Assembly (NCBI GenBank): GCA_027946365.1
Contig: JAPEUQ010000002.1
Span: forward strand, 186,001 to 250,000
Origin: Kalmusia sp. IMI 367209
Lineage: Eukaryota; Ascomycota; Dothideomycetes; Pleosporales; Didymosphaeriaceae
Length of the DNA stretch: 64,000 nucleotides
Direction: 5' to 3'
Positions 55,219 through 64,000 of this stretch are shown in pieces. The notes beneath the pieces are model-generated. The model did not search any database, was not told the DNA's origin, and saw nothing but the letters and a program-made list of their open reading frames with translations. The position numbers were made by a program, and so were the translations under genes. How positions within the stretch are numbered: the first letter of the stretch is position 1; every line of letters starts with the position of its first letter.

Positions 55219-56892
55219 ATGGAAAAAGATCGCAACTCGAAGGAAAGCGTCCCTACGTTCGATGATGGAGATCAGATGTCTTTCAGCTCGCCACGTTCGT
55301 ATCGAACATACGTGAAGGCACTTTGTTCACACAATCCCTCTCTCATGAATCTCTATCAATTTCTCTCTGAGCCGAAAGCTCGGTCCACTTATCGAATATG
55401 TGCAATGGACTTTCGTTCGGGTATGGATGAGCCGTTCATACGGACAAATCTCGATATAAGTCGACTTAGTGTTGAGGTCCGAGAGCAGCCAGTCGGCGTG
55501 AACGATGACAAAAGAAGATCTCAAGAGATGAAATGCAACAGAGGCAAAGCACTTCAAGGGCGCATTTTGGTCATTGAAGATCTTTCGAAAGAAATAATCG
55601 AGCTCCTAGGAAGTCTGTTGAATATCGATCCATTGTTCTTTGCCTTACACCTGCACACAGTGCACAGGACAAGTTCGCATCACCAAACCCCAGACGAAGC
55701 CACTCTCCCATCTCGGCTATTGACCCAAGACTTTACCAACATCTCTTATCACCGGATAGTAACGTCCGACATGGAAGCACCAATAAATGGCAAATTTCTG
55801 CGAAATACCACTATAAATCGCAAACTAGTATTCCTTCGATCCACGAACATCGCGCTAGCGCAACACTGTGCATCAATTATACGCATCAAAAATCGGAGAG
55901 GACCTTGGTTAGGTAAACTCGTCTTGTTTTCCGTGGTGGTTCCTATACTAACAGTGACAGCTTTGGTTTTAGTGGATCCTCCAATCAGTAATATCTACAC
56001 AACAAATGATGTTGACAAACGAACTGTCACACTGAAATTACGGCATTTCCTGGGCACTTACGAGGATTTTTTGGCGCCTCATCAGTCTTCAATGGAAGAC
56101 GAAGAAAGTCCTGAAGCGCCTTTGTATGAGCAGGGGATGTTCGATGATCTTCAACAATACTGGACTCGCGAACGCCCGGCGTGTTTCAATGTAGAAGACC
56201 CTTCGATTCAATCGCTCGCATACTACACGCTACGCATCGTAGCAGCAGAATGGGTGAAATATGTTGCAGTGATGCAACAGTGTTTGAAACAGTATGAATA
56301 CAAGCACGACCAACTCCCTGCACTGACACTCGAAAAATTTGACAAAGATCTTCGAGAGCTGCAAAGTTGGAGACGCCGAACCATGGTATCACAAGGCAAG
56401 ATCAAATCCGTCTTGCGCTTTTTGTCACCAAAACACCGTGTCGTTACAGGGGCAGAAAAGGACGTGGAACTTCTAAGCGAGGACTTCGAACACATCGACG
56501 GGAATATAAACGCCGTCGGTCGGCTCCTCGAAAGCATGCTTCCTGTCGTCATGAGCTTCGTGCAGATCAGAGATGCGCGACGCTCCTTCGCTGAAACGGC
56601 AGATGTCAGTCGCCTGACCATCCTCGCCCTTGTCTTTGTTCCGTTGACGTTCGTTTCAAGCCTTTTTAGCATGAACACTCAGAATCTGCCGGGTAGTAGA
56701 GACTTTTGGGTTTATTTCGCGGTTGCTATTCCCTTGACAGGGCTGGTTATACTTATCGCGAGACCACCGGTTGCTCTAGTAAGGAGAGCACTAGAGTGGA
56801 TTAAGGCGGGAAAGAAGAAGCCTATGGTGGGGCTACGTACGCAGTCGCAAAGCGAATCAGTCCTGAAAGAGGCTTCTGTGTACAGATGCTAG
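55219..56892 (+). CDS. CorA-like membrane protein
   Basis: A single-exon protein of 557 residues that resembles the fungal CorA-like (Mg2+ transporter fold) group. The start ATG gives MEKDRNSKESVPTF. The N-terminal two thirds is a soluble domain with KALQGRILVIEDLSKEIIE and a hydrophobic stretch VLFSVVVPILTVTALVLV near residue 240. A long helical region from ~390 to 460 (VQIRDARRSFAETADVSRL) leads into two C-terminal spans, LTILALVFVPLTFVSSLFSM and YFAVAIPLTGLVILIA. True CorA channels carry GMN after the first span; here the motif is SMN (LFSMNTQN), so ion selectivity or channel activity is doubtful. Such proteins are common and variable in fungal accessory regions. Function is inferred only from the fold. 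Confidence 0.7.
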   Translation: MEKDRNSKESVPTFDDGDQMSFSSPRSYRTYVKALCSHNPSLMNLYQFLSEPKARSTYRICAMDFRSGMDEPFIRTNLDISRLSVEVREQPVGVNDDKRRSQEMKCNRGKALQGRILVIEDLSKEIIELLGSLLNIDPLFFALHLHTVHRTSSHHQTPDEATLPSRLLTQDFTNISYHRIVTSDMEAPINGKFLRNTTINRKLVFLRSTNIALAQHCASIIRIKNRRGPWLGKLVLFSVVVPILTVTALVLVDPPISNIYTTNDVDKRTVTLKLRHFLGTYEDFLAPHQSSMEDEESPEAPLYEQGMFDDLQQYWTRERPACFNVEDPSIQSLAYYTLRIVAAEWVKYVAVMQQCLKQYEYKHDQLPALTLEKFDKDLRELQSWRRRTMVSQGKIKSVLRFLSPKHRVVTGAEKDVELLSEDFEHIDGNINAVGRLLESMLPVVMSFVQIRDARRSFAETADVSRLTILALVFVPLTFVSSLFSMNTQNLPGSRDFWVYFAVAIPLTGLVILIARPPVALVRRALEWIKAGKKKPMVGLRTQSQSESVLKEASVYRC

Positions 56893-58143
56893 CGTACAGA
56901 TGCTAGAAGTCCTGAGATGAGGACGATGTTTATAGTATCTGAGGCAATCAGCCTGGTCCGTATATCTTCGAAGCAGGATGCGTCAATATGGATCACTAGA
57001 TGATCAATATATTCACATTTTTGAGCGAGTCTTATGGTTAAGCTTATCTGCCCAATCCTCCTTTGGAGTCAGGATGCGTAAATTTGGATTCTATCCAAGA
57101 AGGCTTCGATGTCTGTCACATAAAACTGCTTCCTCGGAAGACAGTGTGGATTTTGTTACATACGAAGGTCATGTATTTGCGACAGATCTAAGTCATAGAG
57201 TTGAGACTTAAAAGATTGCTTTTGCTACCTCGAAGCAGATTGAGAGCAGCCATGGTTCACTTTTATCTAGTAAAAATAATGATAAAACGCAGAATAAGTC
57301 GCAGTTGTATCGAATGGCATTCGTCGTTCTAAGAGCATTACTATTCTATGCAGTATTATAGCATGGCATGGTGTACAATAAGGGGAGATGACATAGGTGT
57401 CATTCTGACTTATTTGACATCTGAGAACAGTGGAAGAAGCTGGAGAACCATCATGCCTAGATAGCGTACGGTGCGTGGGCAGTTGCTATTGTACGATCTG
57501 ACTCGCTCATTCGACGTGCATGCTCCATGAGCTGTACAAGCGTTGAATGCATCGTGTTTGAATGTGTCATGCTACACAATGATAGCTGCGACCCATAGTT
57601 CCTTCTTCTTCCACTCTTATGCTCCTTCTTTGGATGTCTGCTGCCATTGGGCTGAGCCTTCTTGACAGCGACAAGGTGTTTCCTTCCTTGATTGCTACAC
57701 AGCCCCCTTACGCACAGATATTTTGTTTTGATAGCTATAGTTGAGCTCTCGCGTGTTTCTTTTCTCCTTAACCCCTCCGAATTCTAAGAATGTTAGTACT
57801 GGCACCACTTTGATCGGACCTCCCACTTCATGCCATCTGTTTATCCGCTGTATGCTAAATTCGAGCGTGATAGTCATTTCGGAAACACCCGCGCTAAAAA
57901 AAAAAAGCATGTTAGTATGCCACTTTATGCTGCAGTATATTCGTCCCAGGTTCCACGCACACGAGTTACATGGTTGATCATTAACTAACACTGAGTGTAG
58001 CTACCAGTATGTATCGAACCATTTCATTTGTATTCCACATATTCACGTTGCTGTCCACGGATCTATCTGACTTCGAGTGCAACTTGCTGCACATGCATGT
58101 TGAAGCGTATGATATCTGGTACAATTTGCTGACATTTCCATAG
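56893..58143. other. intergenic, possible 5' exons of zinc-knuckle gene
   Basis: About 1.25 kb with no clear frame. The unresolved 5' part of the zinc-knuckle gene may lie in its last few hundred bases. Poly-A (57895-57906) and otherwise nothing was recognised. Confidence 0.45.
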
Positions 58144-58952
58144 TGACCCGTTTCTGCCGTGTTTGCGGCTCTCGCGAGCACTTCGCTCGCCATTGTCTCC
58201 AGCGCGAGACAGATCTCACTGTGGGCTTGGTGGCCCTCGGGCGTGCAATGGTAAGTCTTGAAAATGAATATCTATTCTCAGAAGCCACTCAAGGTCGCAG
58301 TATAGCTTGGATATTGGTCATGATCCGGCTGAAAAGAGCGCATGAGCATTTTGTCTTTCTTTTCTGCTAATAACATGATAGAAGCAGCAACAACGGGCGA
58401 GGGATGCCCGAAACTGTAAGTTGTTACACGTCTGCGTGCGTCGCCTCATTCCGCTTCGCGAACGACCTCAAGAATGCTGTCGGTCTCGTCATCCTGGTCT
58501 TGAATACATCGCTGACTTTTCGACGCCGAATGATGACATCGATTGCTAATTGCCGCGTCGAAACTCGATATTGACAGATGCACCTTGAGTCTGAATGGCC
58601 ATTGAGATTTACTTTTGTGATATTACGTAAGCATACCTGTTGTGCTAATATTATATTGTTAGCTCGTTGGCATGCCGGGAGGGGCTCTCGCCCCAAGGTA
58701 AAGGAGGAAGAGGAGGAGGAGGAGAAGGAGGAGGAGAGGGAGAAGAAGAGGAAGGAGGCGAGGAGGGAGAAGAGGAGGAAGAAGAAGGCGGCGAAGAAGG
58801 CGAAGGAGGTGAAGGTGAAGAAGGAGGAGGAGGATGACGACAACGATGATGATGACGACTACGAGGGGGTGGGAAGGGGAAGGGGAGGGGGAGGAGGAGG
58901 AGGGAATGGGGAGGGGGGGTGCTGGGGCTGCGGCCCAGGTAGTGTCTGTTGA
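58144..58952 (+). CDS. CCHC zinc-knuckle protein, 3' exons only resolved
   Basis: Three exons join in phase: 58144-58250, 58382-58415 and 58663-58952. The first follows a strong acceptor (ctgacatttccatag). It encodes a CCHC zinc knuckle, CRVCGSREHFARHC (C-x2-C-x4-H-x4-C), a fold that usually binds single-stranded RNA or DNA. Exon two gives KQQQRARDARN. Exon three starts RWHAGRGSRPK and then has a long Glu/Lys/Arg run, an Asp-rich stretch and a Gly run before the stop TGA. The first exon begins in phase 1, so at least one 5' exon is missing from this model. I do not know the family. It could be an RNA-binding protein or a decayed element-derived gag-like fragment. The low-complexity tail limits confidence. 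Confidence 0.4.
58698..58918. repeat. purine-rich low-complexity tract
   Basis: About 220 bases almost wholly of G and A (gaggagg/gaagaag units), with a short GAC/GAT-rich part near 58840-58862 and a G-rich end. Such polypurine strands can form triplexes or expand by slippage. It overlaps the last exon of the zinc-knuckle candidate. Confidence 0.85.
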
Positions 58953-60925
58953 GGCTTGAGTTTGTTTTTTGAGTATTTCCTTGGAATATTTTTTAGTAAA
59001 CACACACTCATGCACACATATTTATCAAACAAGTATAGATCGCGAATGTTGTTATGATTTCCACGCTTGCTACCACGCTGTCCGACTGCCACCGCACCGC
59101 AGCTTCAAGGTTAGGCCACAGTCAATAGATCCTCTAGGGCAATAACAATTGGATCTGGCTGCTCAGATACTACCCTGCACCTTGTCTTGCCCTCAAGCTA
59201 ACCGAAACTCAATTCCTGTCGTTGCGAAAAACTCGGCCTGTTCTTGCCGCGAAGTCCGCAGTGACGAAAGTCAAGCTTACAAAAGACAGTTTTTGACAAT
59301 GTTCCGAGAGATATATTAAGAAAGTGGAGATGTGTATCGATCACGCGTCTCGCAGAGTCCGAAAGGGGAAAGTATTGAAAGAGAACCGACAAAGCCTCGC
59401 GGCAACGTCCCGTGTCGAGCGAACTGATGAGCGTTAGGAGCCATTTTCTTTCGGATGAATTGCGTCTGATGTCTGACGTCTTGGTTTTTCTTTCAATTGT
59501 GAGAAAGGACAAAGGACTCTGGAGGTATCACCACAAACCTCTCCAAAGTCACGAACAAATCCAGGGCACGTGACCTAGACTGGCAATGCCAACTACCGGT
59601 TCACCAGACTTGCCGAATACAAACGCGAGTCTTGGCGCGTGGGGCGCGTAATACTCGCGCATAACAACTGCTCAACAATTTCCGATGCTAAGCGGTAGCG
59701 GTTAAGCACCGGCTCCCAAATCCGCGCAAGCGATGGCGTAATCTGCCCTAGCGGGCATTCAGTGATGGCACCGACGATCTCGTGCAGTCCTAACACCACA
59801 TCGAATCGCTGAACCACTGACGGCACGGCGGGTGAATGGAGAAAGGCGGGGACTGAGATCATACATGACCCAGGCCGCTGGCGCGTGGGGGAACCGTCTT
59901 GCGCAGGTACATACGTACTGTCAAACCTATTGCTATCCCTAACTCCACAGCGCCCTCACAAGTGATCCCCATAGACTAACTATGCTTAGAGTAGTCTACG
60001 TTCAACTCCAAAGGGGTAAGTATCCATATGTATACTAAACTGATGAAACTGCTTCGGACGCCAGTAAACGTCACACATCCCGCTTTTTCGGCTCTCGCTA
60101 TCCTCCATCGACACCAAGCTTCTCAACCGGGCCTACCAACACCTTCTTCATTGGACGCTGACATGGACTTGCACGCCGCAATGCCAAGTCACGAATCCCC
60201 CATCATGTTTCCCCAGCGTTCCAGACGGCCATCGAGATACCCGCTCCATCCGCACCCCACTCGCGAAAGCGGGGGATAAGCAGGGATAGCAAAGCGACAT
60301 GTACGGTGTGCGGTTGCCTGATCTCATCGGAGGAGTTTTCCAACAACATAAAAGTTGGCATCAAAGAAAGCTGGTGTGGGGCATATTTGCGCAGCCAATC
60401 TGAGCACGCAAAGCAGAGCCTCGGGGCAGTCCTCCGCGGTGTGAATGGTGTGCAACACTGCAGTGTATTCGGACCGTCCTTCCACCAGTGTTGTCCTGCT
60501 GCTGTGGGTAAGCCCGGCCGCAACCATGGCTTGTTGGAATATATAAACATCGCTTTTGCCCACCTAGTGACGTTCTCGTCAACAACGTTTTCGTCTTCGT
60601 TTTCCATTTAGGTCTACGAATTCAAAGGTCGAACAAGTATTCGCTCCCGTCTCATCAAGGCTGACCTCTGATAGTCATAAATACAAACTGTTCCAACAGA
60701 CTCAGCTTCTCCCAAGTCATCCACTGTGACACCAAAGGCCATACCCAGAAGCGACATCATCGCCCACGAGCCCAGTGACCGCGCCAAAATACAGCAGCCC
60801 AAGCAGATCCAGACCGAGTCCAAAAGCAACAAGCCTGATTCCCCCCTACGCGACAACTCCCAGCCTTGCCAAAAGCAACAGCATCCACCGACCAGCTGAA
60901 GCCTGTACCAAGTACCATCCTCACC
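58953..60925. other. intergenic, no firm gene
   Basis: About 2 kb. Apart from one 89-codon minus-strand frame (listed separately) there are only short overlapping frames. The last part is the promoter of the methyltransferase gene. Confidence 0.45.
59593..59862 (-). CDS. hypothetical small frame
   Basis: An ATG-initiated frame of 89 residues (MISVPAFLHSPAVPSVVQRF...) with amphipathic helix-like segments (IWEPVLNRYRLASEIVEQLL). No family is recognised, and no intron or neighbour supports it. It may be a remnant or chance. Kept only because its composition is more protein-like than other frames in this gap. Confidence 0.15.
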   Translation of the reverse strand: MISVPAFLHSPAVPSVVQRFDVVLGLHEIVGAITECPLGQITPSLARIWEPVLNRYRLASEIVEQLLCASITRPTRQDSRLYSASLVNR

Positions 60926-61576
60926 ATGGCCGCCGTCACCACCAACATCGAATGGCTTAACCGTGCGTACTCCGCCAAGGGCCTTACTGACCTTCGCACC
61001 CTTTACGATGAATGGGCTTCATCTTACGACAAGGACCTCGTCCAGCCCGACCAGGACTACGTGGCGCCAACACTCGCCGCCGCCACGGTAGCAAAATACC
61101 TGGGCCCCGACACCCCCTTGTCCTCGGTGAAGATCTTGGACGCAGGCTGTGGTACCGGTCTTGTCGGCGCGGCCCTTGCTAAGCTCGGTGCCAAAGACAT
61201 CAGCGGCATTGACCTCTCGCCCGGCATGCTGAAGGTAGCCAGCCAGACAAAGGCGTACACGGCACTTGATACAACCGACCTGTCCAAGCCTCTGGAAGAG
61301 GAAAGCGAGAGCTTCGATGTCGTGACGTGTATCGGTACCCTCACCCACGCCCATGTAGGGCCTGAGGTGCTGTCCGAATTCGTGAGGGTGGTGAAGAAGC
61401 AAGGGTGGATTGTGGCCACTGTTCTGGACGACATCTGGGAGCCGATTGGGTACCGCGCTGAAGTTGACAAGTTGATCGCAGAGAAGAAGGTTGAGCTTGT
61501 CAGTGCCGACGTAGGGGACTACCGTCGGGGCGCTGGTGTGAGAGCGAGGATGGTTGTCCTCAAGGTCCTTGGTTGA
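60926..61576 (+). CDS. class I SAM-dependent methyltransferase, METTL27-like
   Basis: A small cytosolic methyltransferase of the Williams-Beuren region (METTL27) type; the substrate of this group is not established. It is a single exon of 216 residues from the first in-frame ATG (MAAVTTNIEWLNRAY). The N-terminal TLYDEWASSYDKDL is characteristic of the subgroup. Motif I is ILDAGCGTGLVGAAL, the acidic ribose-binding loop DISGIDLSPGML, and motif IV FDVVTCIGTLTHAH. It ends with the usual last strands (GVRARMVVLKVLG). The gene is intact. The upstream 5' UTR is unusually open in the same frame but lacks ATG. Confidence 0.85.
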   Translation: MAAVTTNIEWLNRAYSAKGLTDLRTLYDEWASSYDKDLVQPDQDYVAPTLAAATVAKYLGPDTPLSSVKILDAGCGTGLVGAALAKLGAKDISGIDLSPGMLKVASQTKAYTALDTTDLSKPLEEESESFDVVTCIGTLTHAHVGPEVLSEFVRVVKKQGWIVATVLDDIWEPIGYRAEVDKLIAEKKVELVSADVGDYRRGAGVRARMVVLKVLG

Positions 61577-61888
61577 TTCAAGTCCACCTATCTTACGGCT
61601 GGCTCTTTCCTTTGGGATTTTTGATCACATGTTCATCGAGTGTGCCATTGCTTTGGACTTCGACACGGAAGCGTTTTTGCCCGTATTCATAAACATTTAG
61701 GAACTATAAAGGGTGGTGGATAATCCAAGAAGCTGTTGTGAATATCGGTCCATCTGTTCTATGCAATATAATACACCGGAAAATATTTAACATAGCCGCA
61801 CGTGTAGTGGTTTTGCATCACCCACTTGGTCCAGATCTTGCTTCCACGGTCGGTAAGCACTAGCTTGGAGCCGCGGCAACTCTCCACC
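61577..61888. other. short intergenic region
   Basis: About 310 bases between the methyltransferase stop and the dehydrogenase start; no feature seen apart from flanking UTRs. Confidence 0.6.
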
Positions 61889-63159
61889 ATGACTGCAAAG
61901 TCCAGACGCCGGACGCACTGTTCCATTTGCGGAACCTTTTCTCTCCGTTCCGTGGCCGCACAGTGCAGATGTTACTCCCCTGTGACAATTAGAAGGCATA
62001 CGCGGTTTTTACCGAAGCATGTCCGTCATTTGCCGCGCAGTCAAACGCCGATGGCGGGGTATCGGCATCTGACGCAATTCCACCCGTCGGTTTTGAGCTC
62101 CTCCCGACCAAAATGTGCTCCTCCCGCCCTCACTTTTCCACAAAACATTGAGACTGGTCCAACTTCACAGCGGCGAAGCTTCTCCTCCAGCACGTACAAT
62201 CGCACCATGGCCACCAAGTTGCTCTACCCTACTTCGCTAGCAATCGACGCGAGCCTGCTCGAAGGATACAATGTCTCGCTGCACGCGTACGATGTGAAGG
62301 AACCTATCCCAGAAGACCTCCTCGATGCCGAAATCCTCATAACATGGACGAATCCCGTACCGCAGCTTAAGGAGGAGGCCAAACGCCTGACCAAGCTGCG
62401 TTGGATCCAGTCTCTTGCCGCTGGTCCCAACGATGTTCTTAGCGCTGGCTTCGATGCCTCAAAGATCACTATCTGCACCGGTTCGGGGCTGCACGACCAC
62501 ACTGTCGCGGAACACACACTAGGGACTTCTCTTGAACGCAGCGCGCCGCTTCTTCGAGATGCGCGATAGCCAGCTTCAAGGGAAGTGGCCGGGTCATTTG
62601 GGCGGACCGCAACCGGACCGACCTAAGGGGAAGTTTACTTCGCTGCAAGACGCAAATGTTCTGGTGTGGGGTTTCGGCAACATTGCAAAGACATTGACAC
62701 CATGGCTCACGGCACTGGGTGCGAATGTATCGGGTCTAGCACGCAGTGCGGGTGTACGCAACGGCGTAGAGGTGTACGCAGAAGACAAGCTCCAAGAATT
62801 ACTGCCAAAAACCGATGCATTGGTCATGATCCTTCCAGGATCGGATGCGACCAAGCATGTGCTGAACGCCGAGAGGCTGAAGCTGCTACCAAAGCATGCC
62901 TGGGTTGTGAATGTCGGCCGTGGAACATCGATTGACGAGGCCGCCCTGGCCGATGCGTTGGATAAGGGAGAGATTGGGGGGTGCAGCGCTGGATGTGTTC
63001 GAGACGGAGCCTTTGCCGGCAGACTCGCGTTTCTGGAAGACACCGAACACAATTGTCAGTCCACACGCCGCGGGCGGAAGACCACAGAACCCGGAGACAC
63101 TCATCGCATATAACCTCCGGAAATTCCTCGCAGGACAAGAGCTCAAGAACATCATATGA
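61889..63159 (+). CDS. D-isomer-specific 2-hydroxyacid dehydrogenase, frame broken twice
   Basis: An NAD(P)-dependent oxidoreductase that interconverts 2-hydroxy and 2-keto acids. Three consecutive frames carry one continuous protein. Part one (61889 to ~62524) ends DHTVAEHTLG, part two continues LLLNAARRFFEMRD to DKGEIGG, and part three is AALDVFETEPLPADS to the TGA at 63157. Each switch needs loss of one G, in ggg at 62522-62524 and gggggg at 62976-62981. The NAD fold is VLVWGFGNIAKTL, then WVVNVGRGTSIDEAAL; the catalytic His is in VSPHAAGG and Glu in FETEPLP. Two starts are possible: ATG 62207 (MATKLLYPTSL) or ATG 61889, which adds 106 residues rich in Arg/Ser/His with a single acidic residue, like a mitochondrial presequence. 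Either a recent pseudogene or two homopolymer errors in the assembly. Confidence 0.8.
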
Positions 63160-63191
63160 TAGAAAAGACAATAGAACAAAATGATGAACAC

Positions 63192-64000
63192 TCATAGCTC
63201 AGTCTTGTCGCTTTCCCCCTTGGCAAGACACTCGTCGAATACCTTCTGCGTGAACTCCCAAACAGCCCCATCTACGCCCCTCTTTCTCATCTCACCCAGC
63301 ACTTCCTCATTATCCTTACCTTCCCCCAACGGATCCACAAGGTAAATACCCCCACCACTCTTCCGCACAGCCTCGATCCCCTCGGGAACAGCCACAAGCC
63401 CCTCTCTCACAGCATACCGATCACTCGTCGCCAAAAACAACCCCCTCTCTCCGGACTCCTCCGCACTCATCACCTCCCCAGGCGGTGACTTCCCCTCCTT
63501 CTTCGCCTTCTCCAACCCCGGCGTGGCAACCAATCCCGGCGCCCAATGCAAGACGCTGAGCTCCGGATTCTCCCTCGCAAACCGCTCGAGCACCAGCGTC
63601 CCCATAGTCGCCGTGTGCAGTGCCGCCTGCCAGTAATGCCAATTGGCCTCTTCGCGTAGATCGAGGTCGCCCTCGTTCAGGGGCGCCTCCATCCCGCCTG
63701 CCAGCACGGAGACGATGCGCGGGCTCGGCAGGATGGACTTCTTGAGCAGGGGCACGAGGAGCTGGACCGCGCGCATGCGGCTGTAGTACCGCGTGGACAT
63801 GCTCCAGTCGAGGCCCTCTGGCGTCGGGTCTCGGCTGCCCCATGTCATGAAGCCCACAGAAAGGAATAGGATATCGAGTCTGGACTCTTTTTCCACGATG
63901 GTTTTGACGATCTTGTCCACGGAGGAGACGAGCGAGACGTCGGCGGTTAGTAGGTTGTAGGTGCCGTTGGGATGGGATTCGCGGAGCGAGTCAAGGAACT
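63192..64000 (-). CDS. short-chain dehydrogenase/reductase-like protein, cut by window end
   Basis: A Rossmann-fold oxidoreductase-like protein. Only the C-terminal ~269 residues are in the window, and the frame continues past 64000. Visible parts are LDILFLSVGFMTWGS (end of strand 4), SPRIVSVLAGGMEAP (strand 5), the helix WHYWQAALHTATMGTLVLER and HWAPGLVATPGL. In classical SDRs strand 5 is followed by Y-x3-K; here the position reads Y-x-Q-A-A with no Lys, so catalytic activity is uncertain, although I recall fungal subgroups like this. The stop is 31 bases past the dehydrogenase stop on the other strand, so the two genes are closely convergent. Confidence 0.75.
   Translation of the reverse strand, partial: FLDSLRESHPNGTYNLLTADVSLVSSVDKIVKTIVEKESRLDILFLSVGFMTWGSRDPTPEGLDWSMSTRYYSRMRAVQLLVPLLKKSILPSPRIVSVLAGGMEAPLNEGDLDLREEANWHYWQAALHTATMGTLVLERFARENPELSVLHWAPGLVATPGLEKAKKEGKSPPGEVMSAEESGERGLFLATSDRYAVREGLVAVPEGIEAVRKSGGGIYLVDPLGEGKDNEEVLGEMRKRGVDGAVWEFTQKVFDECLAKGESDKTEL

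Noticed and set aside
1..64000. CRISPR arrays, rRNA genes, insertion sequences, intact transposons
   Set aside because: No spaced direct-repeat array, no rRNA-like block and no transposase, integrase or reverse-transcriptase motifs were seen on either strand.

Overview
The window looks like chromosomal DNA of a filamentous ascomycete, most likely a Dothideomycete of the Pleosporales type. This is inferred from short introns (mostly 45-80 nt, GT-AG, with CTAAC/CTGAC-like branch sites), fungal-only families (SEC72, PHO88/SND3, DUF7708- and DUF7791-type NACHT proteins) and gene-dense housekeeping blocks. No ribosomal RNA, tRNA, CRISPR array or recognisable intact transposon was found. Exon joins were worked out by hand; for each modelled multi-exon gene where I give a protein length, the joined exons are divisible by three.

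Regions. (1) 1-14.5 kb is gene-poor and accessory in character. It holds two C2H2/C2HC zinc-finger genes (3.2-4.2 and 7.3-8.1 kb) and a nine-exon NLR-like gene (DUF7708-NACHT-winged helix-four C2H2 fingers, 966 aa). That gene is divergent from a Rad5/Rad16-like SNF2-RING ATPase (933 aa, six exons). (2) 18-24.6 kb is housekeeping: SEC72, a small four-exon V-ATPase subunit f gene, ELP3 and mitochondrial LSC1. (3) 25.7-32.7 kb is a tail-to-tail pair of diverged NACHT proteins (1067 and 970 aa). (4) 34.5-47.2 kb is conserved housekeeping: PHO88/SND3, RAD16, an HPP-family membrane protein, ARB1, FYV10/GID9 and BMT5. (5) 49-64 kb is mixed: an unknown tail-anchored protein, a C2H2 protein, a fungal RelA/SpoT-like alarmone-synthetase-fold protein with an in-frame stop, a CorA-like membrane protein, a zinc-knuckle gene, a METTL27-like methyltransferase, a D-2-hydroxyacid dehydrogenase broken by two one-base G-run shifts, and an SDR cut by the window end.

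The housekeeping genes serve ER protein targeting and translocation (SEC72, PHO88/SND3), translation and ribosome biogenesis (ELP3, ARB1, BMT5), the TCA cycle (LSC1), vacuolar acidification (subunit f), DNA repair (RAD16) and ubiquitin-dependent metabolic control (FYV10). The most unusual content is the set of three NACHT NLR-like genes within 22 kb, one of them with a zinc-finger C-terminus, and the interrupted RelA/SpoT-like gene.
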